The notes under the pieces: model-generated
Databases searched by the model: none
What the model saw: the letters and a program-made list of their open reading frames with translations, nothing else
What the model was told of the DNA's origin: nothing
Program-made: the position numbers and the translations under genes
In this document: positions 46,587 to 58,313 of the stretch, in pieces
Layout: each line of letters starts with the position of its first letter
Numbering within the stretch: position 1 is the first letter of the stretch
NCBI RefSeq assembly: GCF_003315235.1
Contig: NZ_QNRU01000010.1
Coordinates: forward strand, 1 to 63,331
Reading direction: 5' to 3'
From: Neisseria gonorrhoeae
GTDB lineage: Bacteria > Pseudomonadota > Gammaproteobacteria > Burkholderiales > Neisseriaceae
DNA: 63,331 nucleotides

Positions 46587-47762
46587 TTATAAAAAACACT
46601 GCAACAAATCGTTTAAAAACAAGCGTCCTTTTTCGGTCGGGCGGAATACGGTCGGGTCGGTTTCCAGCAGGCCTTTTTGCCTTGCCGTTTCGATTTGCAC
46701 CATGATTTTGGCGGCGGGTACGCCCGTGCGCTCCTGCAACATCGCGGCGGGTACGCCGTCGGTCAGGCGCAGGGCGTTCATCATGAATTCGAACGGCAAA
46801 TCTTCGGCGGCGACGGTTTTGCGTTCGACGGCTTCGCCCGGCTGACTTTGCATTAAGGCGAGGTAGTCGTTGGGGTGGCGGCGGCGGACGGTGCGCTCGA
46901 TGCGGTCGGGATAGGAGATTTTGCCGTGCGCGCCCGCGCCTATGCCCAAATAATCGCCGAACTGCCAGTAGTTCAAATTGTGGCGGCACTGCATGGTGGG
47001 TTTCGCAAAAGCCGATGTTTCGTAGTGGATAAAACCCGCGCCTTCCAGTGTGCCGTGTACCGCGTCTTCGATGTCGAGCGCCGCTTCGTCTTGCGGTAAA
47101 CCTTTCGGCGGCGTATGACCGAACGGCGTGTTCGGCTCCATCGTCAGATGATATGCGCTGATGTGGGTTGCGTCTGTGGCGATGGCGGTTTGCACGTCGT
47201 CTAATGCCGTCTGAACGGTTTGGTTCGGCAGGGCATACATCAAGTCGATATTGACTTTATCAAATAATTTCAGGGCGGTAGCTATGGCGGTTAAGGCTTC
47301 CTTGCCGTTGTGGACGCGCCCCAGCCTTGAGAGCATATCGTCGTTGAAGCTTTGTACACCAATAGAAAGCCGCGTGATGCCTGCGTCTTTAAATCCTTGA
47401 AACTTCTCGATTTCAAATGTACCCGGATTGGCTTCCAACGTAATTTCCGCTTCGGGCTGCAAGCGCAACAGCGAACGCACGCCGCTTAACAAACGGTCAA
47501 TCGATTCCGCCTGAAACAGGCTGGGCGTACCGCCGCCGAAAAATATCGTTTCCACCGGCCTGCCCCAAATATTGGGCAATTCAAGCTGCAAGTCGGTCAG
47601 CAGCGCGTCGATATAGGCGGCTTCGGGCAATCCGTTTTTCAGGCTGTGGGAATTGAAGTCGCAATACGGGCATTTTTTGATGCACCACGGGATGTGGATA
47701 TAGAGCGACAGGGGCGGCAGGGCGGTGAGTCGGGTGCGGTTTGGAAAGGAAATGGTGTGCAT
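46587..47762 (-). CDS. hemW: Radical SAM heme chaperone HemW
   Basis: A 391-residue protein with the HemW-type radical-SAM motif WCIKKCPYCDFNSH (about 26-39; three Cys for the 4Fe-4S cluster), the SAM-binding FFGGGTPSLF (about 74-83) and the C-terminal HemW domain. It was formerly annotated as oxygen-independent coproporphyrinogen oxidase, but true HemN has a longer N-terminus. A heme-insertion role is the family view. One uptake sequence lies in the coding region (about 47203). Confidence 0.92.
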   Translation of the reverse strand: MHTISFPNRTRLTALPPLSLYIHIPWCIKKCPYCDFNSHSLKNGLPEAAYIDALLTDLQLELPNIWGRPVETIFFGGGTPSLFQAESIDRLLSGVRSLLRLQPEAEITLEANPGTFEIEKFQGFKDAGITRLSIGVQSFNDDMLSRLGRVHNGKEALTAIATALKLFDKVNIDLMYALPNQTVQTALDDVQTAIATDATHISAYHLTMEPNTPFGHTPPKGLPQDEAALDIEDAVHGTLEGAGFIHYETSAFAKPTMQCRHNLNYWQFGDYLGIGAGAHGKISYPDRIERTVRRRHPNDYLALMQSQPGEAVERKTVAAEDLPFEFMMNALRLTDGVPAAMLQERTGVPAAKIMVQIETARQKGLLETDPTVFRPTEKGRLFLNDLLQCFL

Positions 47763-47818
47763 GGTGCGGTTCGGAAAAGTGGACGATGCCGTCTGAAGGC
47801 GGTTCGGACGGCATGGGT

Positions 47819-50362
<2,544 letters not shown>

Positions 50363-50369
50363 TTACCTG

Positions 50370-50411
50370 AAAACAAAAGGCGGATGCACCGTTGCCGATG
50401 TATCCGCCTTT
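50370..50411 (-). terminator. Rho-independent terminator of zipA
   Basis: On the minus strand AAAGGCGGAT pairs with ATCCGCCTTT, followed by TGTTTTC. Confidence 0.8.
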
Positions 50412-50423
50412 GTGTTTGCGGAG

Positions 50424-51710
50424 TTATGAAAACAGGCGCAGGGCGGTTTTGCCGCCCGGTTCGATACCGACTTTGAGCATCTCGGACTGACGCGCCAATA
50501 CATAAGTGCGTACGTCTTTGAGCCATTGGGTCGAAACTTCTTCCATTTTGTCGTTGACCAGATTCAGGTTCAACTGACCGGACAGGCGTACCGCCAAATC
50601 CATAAACAAATCGTCGAAGGTTTTTTCGCCTGCCGGAGAGTGCGGGATGTCGAGCAGCATACTGAAGCCTTTGTAGGACTGGTTGTCCAAAAGGGCATTG
50701 GTAAACGGCTCGTTGTTGAGCGAGCAGATGGAGAACATGGTCGAGCCCGACGTGTCGGTATAGTGGAACGCGCCGTCGTCTTCCAAAACGAAACCCACGC
50801 CCGTTACGGCGGAACGCAGTTCTACGCCGCTGATGCTGGTCGGCGAAACCAAATGGATGGCGATGGTCTGGTCGACGCGCGCGCAGAATGCGTCCAGTGC
50901 GGAAGCCACTTCGATAAAGGCGGCAAGGTCGGTGTGCAGCGTCTGACCGCCCATGCTTTGTGCGAATGCGTCCGCCTGGCGGTTGAATGCGGAGAGTTCT
51001 TCCTGCGAGGCAAGTCCGTTGCGGCTGACTGCCTGGATACCCACGATAAATGCCTGATAGCGGATGCCCGGGATGGGTTCGGCAATCTGGAAATGGTCGT
51101 CCATGGTGCAGCCGACAATCTGGTAGCGGCAGCGGTTGGAAAGGCGCGGCAGTGCGTGCAGTTCTTTGGCTTCGGTCAGCGCGATATAGGAGATGAAGTC
51201 GAAGCGCACGTCAAACCAGGGCAGCTCGACCTTCGACAGCTCTTTGAGCGTAATCAGCGGTTTTGCCGGCGTTTGCGGAACGGGAACGGGTTTTGCCGGC
51301 GCGTCGGCAGGTTTCGGTGCGGAATGTCCGGTTTGGGGTTCGGAGACGGTGTGGGCGGAGTTGCCGATAATGCCGCTTTCTTCCAAGGCGGTTTCGATTT
51401 CGGTTTTGAACGGGGAGGCTTTTGCCTGTTTCTGCTTGGCGATGTAGACGGCATCCTGTTCTTGCAGGTTGCGCATGGCGGAGTCTTGGGGTTTGGCCGG
51501 TTTTTTGACCGCCGGTTGGGGTTTCGGCATCATGACTGGCCCGCCGGACGGTTTGCCGTCGCGGACATGGCTGGTTTTGCTGTTGAGCAGGGCATCTTTG
51601 TCGGAGTGTCCGAACTGGTCGCGCACTTTTTTGCGGTATTGGTTTTCCTGATACATATTGTAGGCGACAACGGCGAGGACGGCGGCGAGGAACAGTACGA
51701 TGTAAATCAT
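50424..51710 (-). CDS. zipA: Cell division protein ZipA
   Basis: A 428-residue division protein that anchors FtsZ to the membrane. The N-terminal helix (IYIVLFLAAVLAVVAYNMY, about 2-20) is followed by a charged region, a long Pro/Ala/Lys-rich linker (about 60-150) and the C-terminal FtsZ-binding domain (about 285-428). An in-frame GTG at 51719 would add three residues; ATG 51710 is chosen. It is next to ligA, as in many beta-proteobacteria. Confidence 0.9.
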   Translation of the reverse strand: MIYIVLFLAAVLAVVAYNMYQENQYRKKVRDQFGHSDKDALLNSKTSHVRDGKPSGGPVMMPKPQPAVKKPAKPQDSAMRNLQEQDAVYIAKQKQAKASPFKTEIETALEESGIIGNSAHTVSEPQTGHSAPKPADAPAKPVPVPQTPAKPLITLKELSKVELPWFDVRFDFISYIALTEAKELHALPRLSNRCRYQIVGCTMDDHFQIAEPIPGIRYQAFIVGIQAVSRNGLASQEELSAFNRQADAFAQSMGGQTLHTDLAAFIEVASALDAFCARVDQTIAIHLVSPTSISGVELRSAVTGVGFVLEDDGAFHYTDTSGSTMFSICSLNNEPFTNALLDNQSYKGFSMLLDIPHSPAGEKTFDDLFMDLAVRLSGQLNLNLVNDKMEEVSTQWLKDVRTYVLARQSEMLKVGIEPGGKTALRLFS

Positions 51711-51903
51711 GGCAATCACTTTAAATTTCGGGATGCAGGATGCGCAAAGTGCGGGTACTGCGGTTAAATCGGGCTTGCGTTTCCGGCAGTCTGACGGAAC
51801 GGCCGGTTATAACGTTTGAATTATAACGAAAATTGCAGGGTCTGACAGCAGTGTGTCGAAATAAGCGGAAATTTTCCGAAATGCCGTCTGAAATCTGTGG
51901 TTT

Positions 51904-52476
51904 TCAGACGGCATTTCTGTCCACGGGAAACCCTTTTTCCCGTATCCGCCGCCAGTCGAAAAAATGGCCGGGGTCGGTTTTGCGGCCGGGTGCGATGTCT
52001 TGGTGTCCCGTTACCGCCGTGATGGGGTAGCGGCGGCAGAGGGCTGCCAACAGCGTTTCGAGCGAACGGTATTGCGCTTCGGCAAACGGTTCGAAATCGC
52101 AGCCTTCCAGTTCGATGCCGATGGAAAACGCGTTGCACTTCTCCCGCCCCCGAAACGAGGATGCGCCGGCGTGGTACGCCATGTCGCCGCATGATACGAA
52201 CTGCACCGTTTCGCCGTCGCGTGCAATCAGGAAATGGCTGGACACGTGCAAAGTGTGTATCAGGCTGAAGAACGGATGTCCGTCGGGGTCGAGCCGGTTG
52301 GCAAACAGCTTTTCCACCGCATCCGTGCCGTATTCGAACGGCGGCAGCGAAATGTTGTGCAGCACGATCAGGGAAACCGTTTCTCCCGTTTCCCTCGGGC
52401 TGAAATTGGGCGACGGGGTATGGCGTATGCTTTGAAGCCAGCCGTTTTGCCAGTGTGCTCCGGCGTGATTGTCCAT
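51904..52476 (-). CDS. ampD: 1,6-anhydro-N-acetylmuramyl-L-alanine amidase AmpD
   Basis: A 190-residue cytoplasmic zinc amidase recycling cell-wall anhydromuropeptides. The zinc ligands are in VLHNISLPP (about 39), and in GHQDIAPGRKTDPGHFFDW near 157-175. The active-site context GIELEG is present. The stop codon is the TGA of an uptake sequence, giving the C-terminus DRNAV. It is divergent from mltG, another peptidoglycan enzyme. Confidence 0.95.
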   Translation of the reverse strand: MDNHAGAHWQNGWLQSIRHTPSPNFSPRETGETVSLIVLHNISLPPFEYGTDAVEKLFANRLDPDGHPFFSLIHTLHVSSHFLIARDGETVQFVSCGDMAYHAGASSFRGREKCNAFSIGIELEGCDFEPFAEAQYRSLETLLAALCRRYPITAVTGHQDIAPGRKTDPGHFFDWRRIREKGFPVDRNAV

Positions 52477-52480
52477 GATG

Positions 52481-52514
52481 TTCTTCCTGTCCGGCGGGCA
52501 ATTTGGGTTATACT
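52481..52514 (+). promoter_or_regulatory. Candidate mltG promoter
   Basis: TATACT at 52509-52514 with a weak TTCCTG-like -35 (52484-52489, 19-bp spacing). Confidence 0.35.
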
Positions 52515-52559
52515 GTCGCCCGAATTTTAAGACGTATTCCGAATGCTGGGAATCCTACC

Positions 52560-53555
52560 ATGTTGAAAAAAATGTTGAAATGGACTGCCGTTTTTTTGAC
52601 CGTATCGGCAGCCGTTTTCGCCGCGCTGCTTTTTGTCCCTAAAGACAACGGCAGGGCATACCGAATCAAGATTGCCAAAAATCAGGGTATTTCGTCGGTC
52701 GGCAGGAAACTTGCCGAAGACCGCATCGTGTTCAGCAGGCATGTTTTGACGGCGGCGGCCTACGTTTTGGGTGTGCACAACAGGCTGCATACGGGGACGT
52801 ACAGACTGCCTTCGGAAGTGTCTGCTTGGGATATCTTGCAGAAAATGCGCGGCGGCAGGCCGGATTCCGTTACCGTGCAGATTATCGAAGGTTCGCGTTT
52901 TTCGCATATGAGGAAAGTCATCGACGCAACGCCCGACATCGGACACGACACCAAAGGCTGGAGCAATGAAAAACTGATGGCGGAAGTTGCGCCCGATGCC
53001 TTCAGCGGCAATCCTGAAGGGCAGTTTTTTCCCGACAGCTACGAAATCGATGCGGGCGGCAGCGATTTGCAGATTTACCAAACCGCCTACAAGGCGATGC
53101 AACGCCGCCTGAACGAGGCATGGGCAGGCAGGCAGGACGGGCTGCCTTATAAAAACCCTTATGAAATGCTGATTATGGCGAGCCTGATCGAAAAGGAAAC
53201 GGGGCATGAGGCCGACCGCGACCATGTCGCTTCCGTCTTCGTCAACCGCCTGAAAATCGGTATGCGCCTGCAAACCGACCCGTCCGTGATTTACGGCATG
53301 GGTGCGGCATACAAGGGCAAAATCCGTAAAGCCGACCTGCGCCGCGACACGCCGTACAACACCTATACGCGCGGCGGCCTGCCGCCAACCCCGATTGCGC
53401 TGCCCGGCAAGGCGGCACTCGATGCCGCCGCCCACCCGTCCGGCGAAAAATACCTGTATTTCGTGTCCAAAATGGACGGCACGGGCTTGAGCCAGTTCAG
53501 CCATGATTTGACCGAACACAACGCCGCCGTCCGCAAATATATTTTGAAAAAATAA
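52560..53555 (+). CDS. mltG: Endolytic murein transglycosylase MltG
   Basis: A 331-residue YceG-family inner-membrane enzyme that cuts nascent glycan strands and sets their length. The N-terminal anchor is at about 7-25 (KWTAVFLTVSAAVFAALLF), followed by a LysM-like part and the catalytic domain with MASLIEKETG, in which Glu211 is the predicted catalytic residue, and RLQTDPSVIYG. The start at 52560 is the family N-terminus; upstream in-frame codons are rejected. It precedes tmk, a frequent bacterial pairing. Confidence 0.95.
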   Translation: MLKKMLKWTAVFLTVSAAVFAALLFVPKDNGRAYRIKIAKNQGISSVGRKLAEDRIVFSRHVLTAAAYVLGVHNRLHTGTYRLPSEVSAWDILQKMRGGRPDSVTVQIIEGSRFSHMRKVIDATPDIGHDTKGWSNEKLMAEVAPDAFSGNPEGQFFPDSYEIDAGGSDLQIYQTAYKAMQRRLNEAWAGRQDGLPYKNPYEMLIMASLIEKETGHEADRDHVASVFVNRLKIGMRLQTDPSVIYGMGAAYKGKIRKADLRRDTPYNTYTRGGLPPTPIALPGKAALDAAAHPSGEKYLYFVSKMDGTGLSQFSHDLTEHNAAVRKYILKK

Positions 53556-53558
53556 ACC

Positions 53559-53593
53559 ATGCCGTCTGAAAAGTTTGTGTTTTCAGACGGCAT
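53559..53593 (+). terminator. Inverted uptake-sequence pair between mltG and tmk
   Basis: ATGCCGTCTGAA (53559-53570) pairs with TTCAGACGGCAT (53582-53593). There is no T-run after the stem, so some read-through into tmk is likely. Confidence 0.65.
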
Positions 53594-53614
53594 ACCCTTA
53601 CCGGAACTGCAAGC

Positions 53615-54235
53615 ATGAAACCGCAATTCATCACTTTGGACGGCATAGACGGTGCCGGAAAATCCACCAACCTTGCCGTCATCAAGGCATGGTTTGAACG
53701 GAGGGGGCTGCCCGTGCTGTTCACGCGCGAGCCGGGCGGAACGCCGGTCGGTGAGGCCTTGCGCGAAATCCTGCTCAACCCTGAAACCAAAGCCGGTTTG
53801 CGTGCGGAAACACTGATGATGTTCGCCGCGCGTATGCAGCACATCGAGGAAGTCATCCTGCCCGCGCTTTCAGACGGCATCCATGTCGTGTCCGACCGTT
53901 TTACCGATGCGACCTTCGCCTATCAGGGCGGCGGGCGGGGGATGCCGTCTGAAGACATTGAAATTTTGGAACATTGGGTGCAGGGCGGTTTGCGCCCCGA
54001 TTTGACCCTGCTGTTGGATGTGCCGCTGGAAGTATCGATGGCGCGTATCGGACAGGCGCGCGAGAAAGACCGGTTCGAGCAGGAGCAGGCGGATTTCTTT
54101 ATGCGTGTGCGCGGCGTTTATCTCGACCGAGCCGCCGCCTGTCCCGAACGGTACGCCGTTATCGACAGTAACCGCAGCTTGGATGAAGTCAGAAACAGCA
54201 TAGAAAAAGTGTTGGACGGACATTTCGGCTGTTGA
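53615..54235 (+). CDS. tmk: Thymidylate kinase
   Basis: A 206-residue dTMP kinase. P-loop DGIDGAGKST is at about 8-17, the DRX motif in VVSDRFTDATFAYQGGGRG near 90-108 and the lid region in GQAREKDRFEQEQ. Two uptake sequences in opposite orientation lie inside the gene (about 53868 and 53941), encoding LSDGIH and MPSED, one on either side of the DRX segment. Confidence 0.96.
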   Translation: MKPQFITLDGIDGAGKSTNLAVIKAWFERRGLPVLFTREPGGTPVGEALREILLNPETKAGLRAETLMMFAARMQHIEEVILPALSDGIHVVSDRFTDATFAYQGGGRGMPSEDIEILEHWVQGGLRPDLTLLLDVPLEVSMARIGQAREKDRFEQEQADFFMRVRGVYLDRAAACPERYAVIDSNRSLDEVRNSIEKVLDGHFGC

Positions 54236-54456
54236 TGCGGCAAATATTGAAACAAGCGCATCCGCCCGCGCCGAAAACCAAACGGCAGTGCCGCAGGTGA
54301 AAATGGCGGTATGCGCCAAACTTTCGGCATGATAGAATTACGCTCGGTTACAAGGCAGGATGCGTCGGCAATATTAACGAACCGCCCGTAACATGATGAC
54401 CCGAAAGCGTTTCGGACAGTTCGATTCAAATCTTTTTCTCGCAACAGGATTGACAC

Positions 54457-55737
54457 ATGGAAAACTCATTGAAAGAAGCCGCCCTCAAGTTCCACGAATT
54501 ACCCGTTCCGGGCAAAATTTCCGTTACCCCGACCAAATCTCTGGCGACCGACAAAGATTTGGCGTTGGCGTACTCTCCGGGCGTAGCCGCCCCCTGTGTG
54601 GAAATCCATGCCGATCCGCAAAATGCCTACAAATACACCGCCAAAGGCAACTTGGTCGCCGTCATTTCCAACGGTACGGCCGTTTTGGGCTTGGGCGACA
54701 TCGGCGCGCTGGCGGGCAAACCCGTGATGGAAGGCAAAGGCGTATTGTTCAAAAAATTCGCCGGTGTGGACGTGTTCGACATCGAAATCGACGAAAAAGA
54801 CCCGCAAAAACTGGTGGACATCATCGCCGCTTTGGAGCCGACCTTCGGCGGCATCAACCTCGAAGACATCAAAGCACCCGAGTGTTTCTACATCGAACGC
54901 GAATTACGCAAACGCTGCAAAATCCCCGTATTTCATGATGACCAGCACGGCACGGCCATCATTACCGCCGCCGCCGTATTGAACGCCCTGCGTTATACCG
55001 GCCGTAAAATCGAAGAAGCGACTTTGGTGTGCTCCGGCGCAGGTGCCGCCGCGATTGCCTGCCTGAACCAACTGCTGGATTTGGGCTTGAAACGTGAAAA
55101 CGTAACCGTTTGCGACTCCAAAGGCGTGATTTACCAAACCCGCGAAGACAAAGACCGCATGGACGAATCCAAAAAATTCTACGCCGTTGAAGACAACGGC
55201 CGGCGCGTACTTGCCGATGCGGTTAAAGGCAAAGACATCTTCTTGGGCCTCTCCGGCGCAAACCTGCTGACGCCTGAAATGTTGAACACGATGAACGAAA
55301 AACCCATCGTGTTCGCCATGGCCAACCCGAATCCGGAAATCCTGCCGCCGCTGGCGAAAGAAACCCGTCCGGACGTGGTTATCGGTACCGGCCGCTCCGA
55401 CTTCCCGAACCAAGTGAACAACGTATTGTGCTTCCCGTTCATCTTCCGGGGCGCGTTGGATGTCGGCGCAACCACCATCAACGAAGAAATGAAACGCGCC
55501 TGCGTGTATGCTTTGGCAGATTTGGCGATGGAAGAAGTAACCGAAGAAGTGGTTGCCGCTTACGGTAAGAAATTCGAATTCGGCGCGGAATACCTGATTC
55601 CTACTCCGTTCGATTCCCGCCTGCTGCCTCGCGTCGCTACGGCTGCCGCCAAAGCAGCGATGGAAAGCGGCGTGGCAACCCGTCCGATTGCAGATTTGGA
55701 AGCTTACGCTGCCAAGTTGGGCGAATGGAAGCTGTAA
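54457..55737 (+). CDS. maeB: Malic enzyme (NAD(P)-dependent, short form)
   Basis: A 426-residue oxidative decarboxylase converting malate to pyruvate. The N-terminal malic domain contains [13 protein letters not shown] and [10 protein letters not shown], and the NAD(P)-binding domain contains [20 protein letters not shown]. It lacks the phosphotransacetylase-like C-terminal domain of E. coli MaeB, so it corresponds to the short bacterial form. Cofactor preference cannot be settled from sequence by eye. It is followed by an uptake-sequence hairpin. Confidence 0.92.
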   Translation: MENSLKEAALKFHELPVPGKISVTPTKSLATDKDLALAYSPGVAAPCVEIHADPQNAYKYTAKGNLVAVISNGTAVLGLGDIGALAGKPVMEGKGVLFKKFAGVDVFDIEIDEKDPQKLVDIIAALEPTFGGINLEDIKAPECFYIERELRKRCKIPVFHDDQHGTAIITAAAVLNALRYTGRKIEEATLVCSGAGAAAIACLNQLLDLGLKRENVTVCDSKGVIYQTREDKDRMDESKKFYAVEDNGRRVLADAVKGKDIFLGLSGANLLTPEMLNTMNEKPIVFAMANPNPEILPPLAKETRPDVVIGTGRSDFPNQVNNVLCFPFIFRGALDVGATTINEEMKRACVYALADLAMEEVTEEVVAAYGKKFEFGAEYLIPTPFDSRLLPRVATAAAKAAMESGVATRPIADLEAYAAKLGEWKL

Positions 55738-55753
55738 GCCGTTTGTGGTTAAA

Positions 55754-55786
55754 ATGCCGTCTGAACTGTTTTCAGGCGGCATTTTG
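55754..55786 (+). terminator. Uptake-sequence terminator after malic enzyme
   Basis: ATGCCGTCTGAA (55754-55765) pairs with TTCAGGCGGCAT (55771-55782; one change), then TTTTG. Confidence 0.8.
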
Positions 55787-55818
55787 TTGTCAGATTGATA
55801 AATGAAAGATACTGGAAA

Positions 55819-56100
55819 ATGAAAGAGATGAAACCTGTCCGTTATCATATTGGCGATATACCCGAAACTTCAAAACAAACCGCCCCCGGTCATGACGACA
55901 GGGCAGTGGGTGTTGACGATGATTGTTTTCATGATTCCTTTGGTCAATATCGTTATGTTTTTTGTTTGGGCGTTCGGCAGAGGCAACCCCAACCGTGCCA
56001 ATTTCTGTAAAGCACTGTTCTTATTTACCTTGTTGGTTCGCTTATCGGTTTGATTTTCATATTGCTTATAGGTGGGTCTGCATCGGGTACGCATTATTAA
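55819..56100 (+). pseudogene. Small membrane protein gene broken by two frameshifts
   Basis: ATG 55819 begins MKEMKPVRYHIGDIPETSKQ. At a C5 run (about 55880) the frame must change to continue with [20 protein letters not shown] and a hydrophobic helix, then [19 protein letters not shown]. Near 56035 a second shift is needed to reach [20 protein letters not shown], a second helix, ending at 56100. Together these form a plausible two-helix protein of about 90 residues with an [10 protein letters not shown] connector between the helices. In this strain no single frame covers it. Confidence 0.65.
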
Positions 56101-56138
56101 TGTGCCGGCTGATTCTGCTTCGAAGATTTGTATCGAAT

Positions 56139-57170
56139 ATGCCAAATTTTTTTAAATTTCATACCGTTATCGAACGGCATTGGCAAAAACCTTATCCGGT
56201 TTTGTCTTTTCTGCTCAAGCCGCTTTCCGGGCTGTTTGCCAAAATTGCGGCAAAATGGCGGGCGGATTTTTTATCGGGAAAACGGCAAAGCGAAAAGCTG
56301 TCCGTGCCTGTGGTCGTGGTCGGCAACATCCACGCGGGCGGGACGGGCAAAACGCCGATTGCCGCCGCGCTGGTGTCGGGCTTGCAGGAAAAAGGTGTCA
56401 AGGTCGGCATCATCAGCCGAGGCTACGGGCGCAAGAGCAAGGCGGTTTATGTATTGAATGCCGCGAGCCGTGCGGAAGATGCGGGCGACGAGCCTTTGCT
56501 GCTGTTCCGTAAAACAGGTGCGCCGACGGCAGTGGGCAGCAGCCGTGTGGAGGCAGGCAGGGCGTTGCTGGCAGCGCATCCGGAGCTTGAATTGATTGTG
56601 GCGGACGACGGTTTGCAGCATTACGCCCTGCAACGCGATGTGGAAATCGCGGTGTTTCCGGCGGCGGATACGGGGCGTACGGATTTGGACTTGCTGCCCA
56701 ACGGCAATTTGCGCGAACCTTTGTCGAGATTGGAAAGCGTGGATGCGGTGGTGGTCGGCGGCAGGGCGGCGGATGGTTTTATGCCGTCTGAACATTTGTT
56801 CGGCAGCCGTATTGAGGCGGGTGCGGTTTACCGTTTGAACCGTCCGTCTGAAAAACTGGATATTTCGACATTGTCAGGGAAGCGCGTCGCAGCGGTTGCC
56901 GGTATCGCCAGGCCGCAGCGTTTCTTCGATACTCTGACACACATGGGCATCCGCCTTGACCAAACGGTTGCTCTGCCCGACCATGCCGATATTTTCAATC
57001 GGGATTTGCCGCCTGCCGATGTGGTGCTGGTAACTGAAAAAGATGCGGTCAAATTTTCAGACGGCATTTGCACCGATAATGTTTGGGTGCTGCCGGTTTG
57101 TGCGATAATCGAACCTGATTTGGCGGAGTTTGTGCTGGAGCGGTTGGAGGGTGTACCGAAGGCCGTCTGA
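56139..57170 (+). CDS. lpxK: Tetraacyldisaccharide 4'-kinase
   Basis: A 343-residue inner-membrane kinase adding the 4'-phosphate of lipid A. The P-loop [12 protein letters not shown] is at about 63-74, with [15 protein letters not shown] near 150-164 containing the catalytic Asp pair. The N-terminus ([20 protein letters not shown]) is the membrane-associated helix. An in-frame upstream extension to 55962 runs across the broken membrane-protein gene and is rejected. Two uptake sequences fall in the coding region (about 56781 and 57057). Confidence 0.94.
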   Translation: MPNFFKFHTVIERHWQKPYPVLSFLLKPLSGLFAKIAAKWRADFLSGKRQSEKLSVPVVVVGNIHAGGTGKTPIAAALVSGLQEKGVKVGIISRGYGRKSKAVYVLNAASRAEDAGDEPLLLFRKTGAPTAVGSSRVEAGRALLAAHPELELIVADDGLQHYALQRDVEIAVFPAADTGRTDLDLLPNGNLREPLSRLESVDAVVVGGRAADGFMPSEHLFGSRIEAGAVYRLNRPSEKLDISTLSGKRVAAVAGIARPQRFFDTLTHMGIRLDQTVALPDHADIFNRDLPPADVVLVTEKDAVKFSDGICTDNVWVLPVCAIIEPDLAEFVLERLEGVPKAV

Positions 57171-57225
57171 AAGCGCGGTTTGGACGAAGTGATAACGGAC
57201 TGGAATAAGAACGCCCTACGCCGTC

Positions 57226-57245
57226 ATTCCCGCGCAGGCGGGAAT
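57226..57245. repeat. dRS3 repeat
   Basis: ATTCCCGCGCAGGCGGGAAT is the 20-bp dRS3 unit (ATTCCC-N8-GGGAAT). Flanking sequence to about 57325 (including TCTCGAATTTTCAGGAATG) has the look of a neisserial RS element. Confidence 0.9.
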
Positions 57246-57375
57246 CTAAGTCTCGAATTTTCAGGAATGCCTAGGAGACTTCAGAAATCCCAAATCTCCG
57301 GATTTCCACTTGGGCAGGAATGAGAAAGCCGGTTGTATTTTTTATCTGCATTAATCATTCGTTAAAGGAGTGGAT

Positions 57376-57909
57376 ATGAAGCTGAAAACCTTGTTATTGC
57401 CCTTCGCCGCACTGGCATTGTGTGCCAACGCATTTGCCGCCCCGCCCGGCGACGCGTCGTTGGCACGTTGGCTGGATACGCAGAATTTCGACCGGGATAT
57501 AGAAAAAAATATGATTGAAGGCTTTAATGCCGGATTTAAACCGTATGCGGACAAAGCCCTTGCCGAAATGCCGGAAGCGAAAAAAGATCAGGCGGCAGAA
57601 GCCTTTAATCGTTATCGTGAGAATGTTTTGAAAGATTTGATTACGCCCGAAGTGAAACAGGCTGTCCGCAATACCTTATTGAAGAATGCCCGTGAAATAT
57701 ACACGCAAGAAGAAATTGACGGCATGATTGCCTTTTACGGTTCGCCTGTCGGTCAGTCCGTCGTTGCCAAAAATCCGCGCTTAATCAAGAAATCGATGAG
57801 TGAAATAGCGGTATCTTGGACTGCATTGTCAGGGAAAATCGCGCGACATCATCTGCCCGAGTTTACGGAAGAGTTACGGCGCATCATCTGCGGCGGTATA
57901 GTGGATTAA
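57376..57909 (+). CDS. DUF2059 periplasmic protein, C-terminus altered by a Correia element
   Basis: A 177-residue exported protein with signal peptide 1-21 ([21 protein letters not shown]) and a DUF2059-type domain: [28 protein letters not shown] at about 114-141, which is the hallmark of the family. Function is unknown. AAAGGAG lies 5 nt before ATG 57376. The last residues (GIVD) and the stop codon TAA come from the CREE at 57897, so the native C-terminus has been replaced or trimmed. Confidence 0.8.
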
Positions 57910-58003
57910 ATTTAAATCAGGACAAGGCGACGAAGCCGCAGACCGTACAAATAGTACGGCAAGGCGAGGCAACGCCGTACCGGTTTAAATTTAATCCACT
58001 ATA
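57897..58003. repeat. Correia element (CREE), complete, 107 bp, overlapping a gene end
   Basis: TATAGTGGATTAAATTTAAA at the left is mirrored by TTTAAATTTAATCCACTATA at the right with the standard core. The TAA of the preceding gene is inside the left terminus. Confidence 0.95.
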
Positions 58004-58130
58004 AAAATCCCGATGCGGGCTGCAAGCAGGCCGGACAGCTTGGGAAAAGGTATCAGAAGTAAATAATAGCCGCCTGAAATATTGCGGAGGGCGTCTGATT
58101 GATTAAACCATCAAACCCGAAAGCAACCTT

Positions 58131-58313
58131 ATGGAAAAAAAATTCTTAGACATCCTCGTCTGCCCCGTTACCAAAGGCAGGCTGGAATATCATCAGGACA
58201 AACAGGAATTGTGGAGCCGTCAGGCGAAGCTTGCCTATCCGATTAAAGACGGCATTCCCTATATGCTGGAAAACGAAGCACGAGCGTTGAGCGAAGAGGA
58301 ACTCAAAGCATGA
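58131..58313 (+). CDS. Trm112/YcaR-family small protein
   Basis: A 60-residue protein of the Trm112-like UPF0434 family, with [18 protein letters not shown] and [19 protein letters not shown]. Relatives are small zinc-ribbon-like proteins, some of which activate methyltransferases; only one Cys is kept here, so zinc binding is unlikely. It overlaps kdsB by ATGA, a conserved pairing in proteobacteria. Confidence 0.88.
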
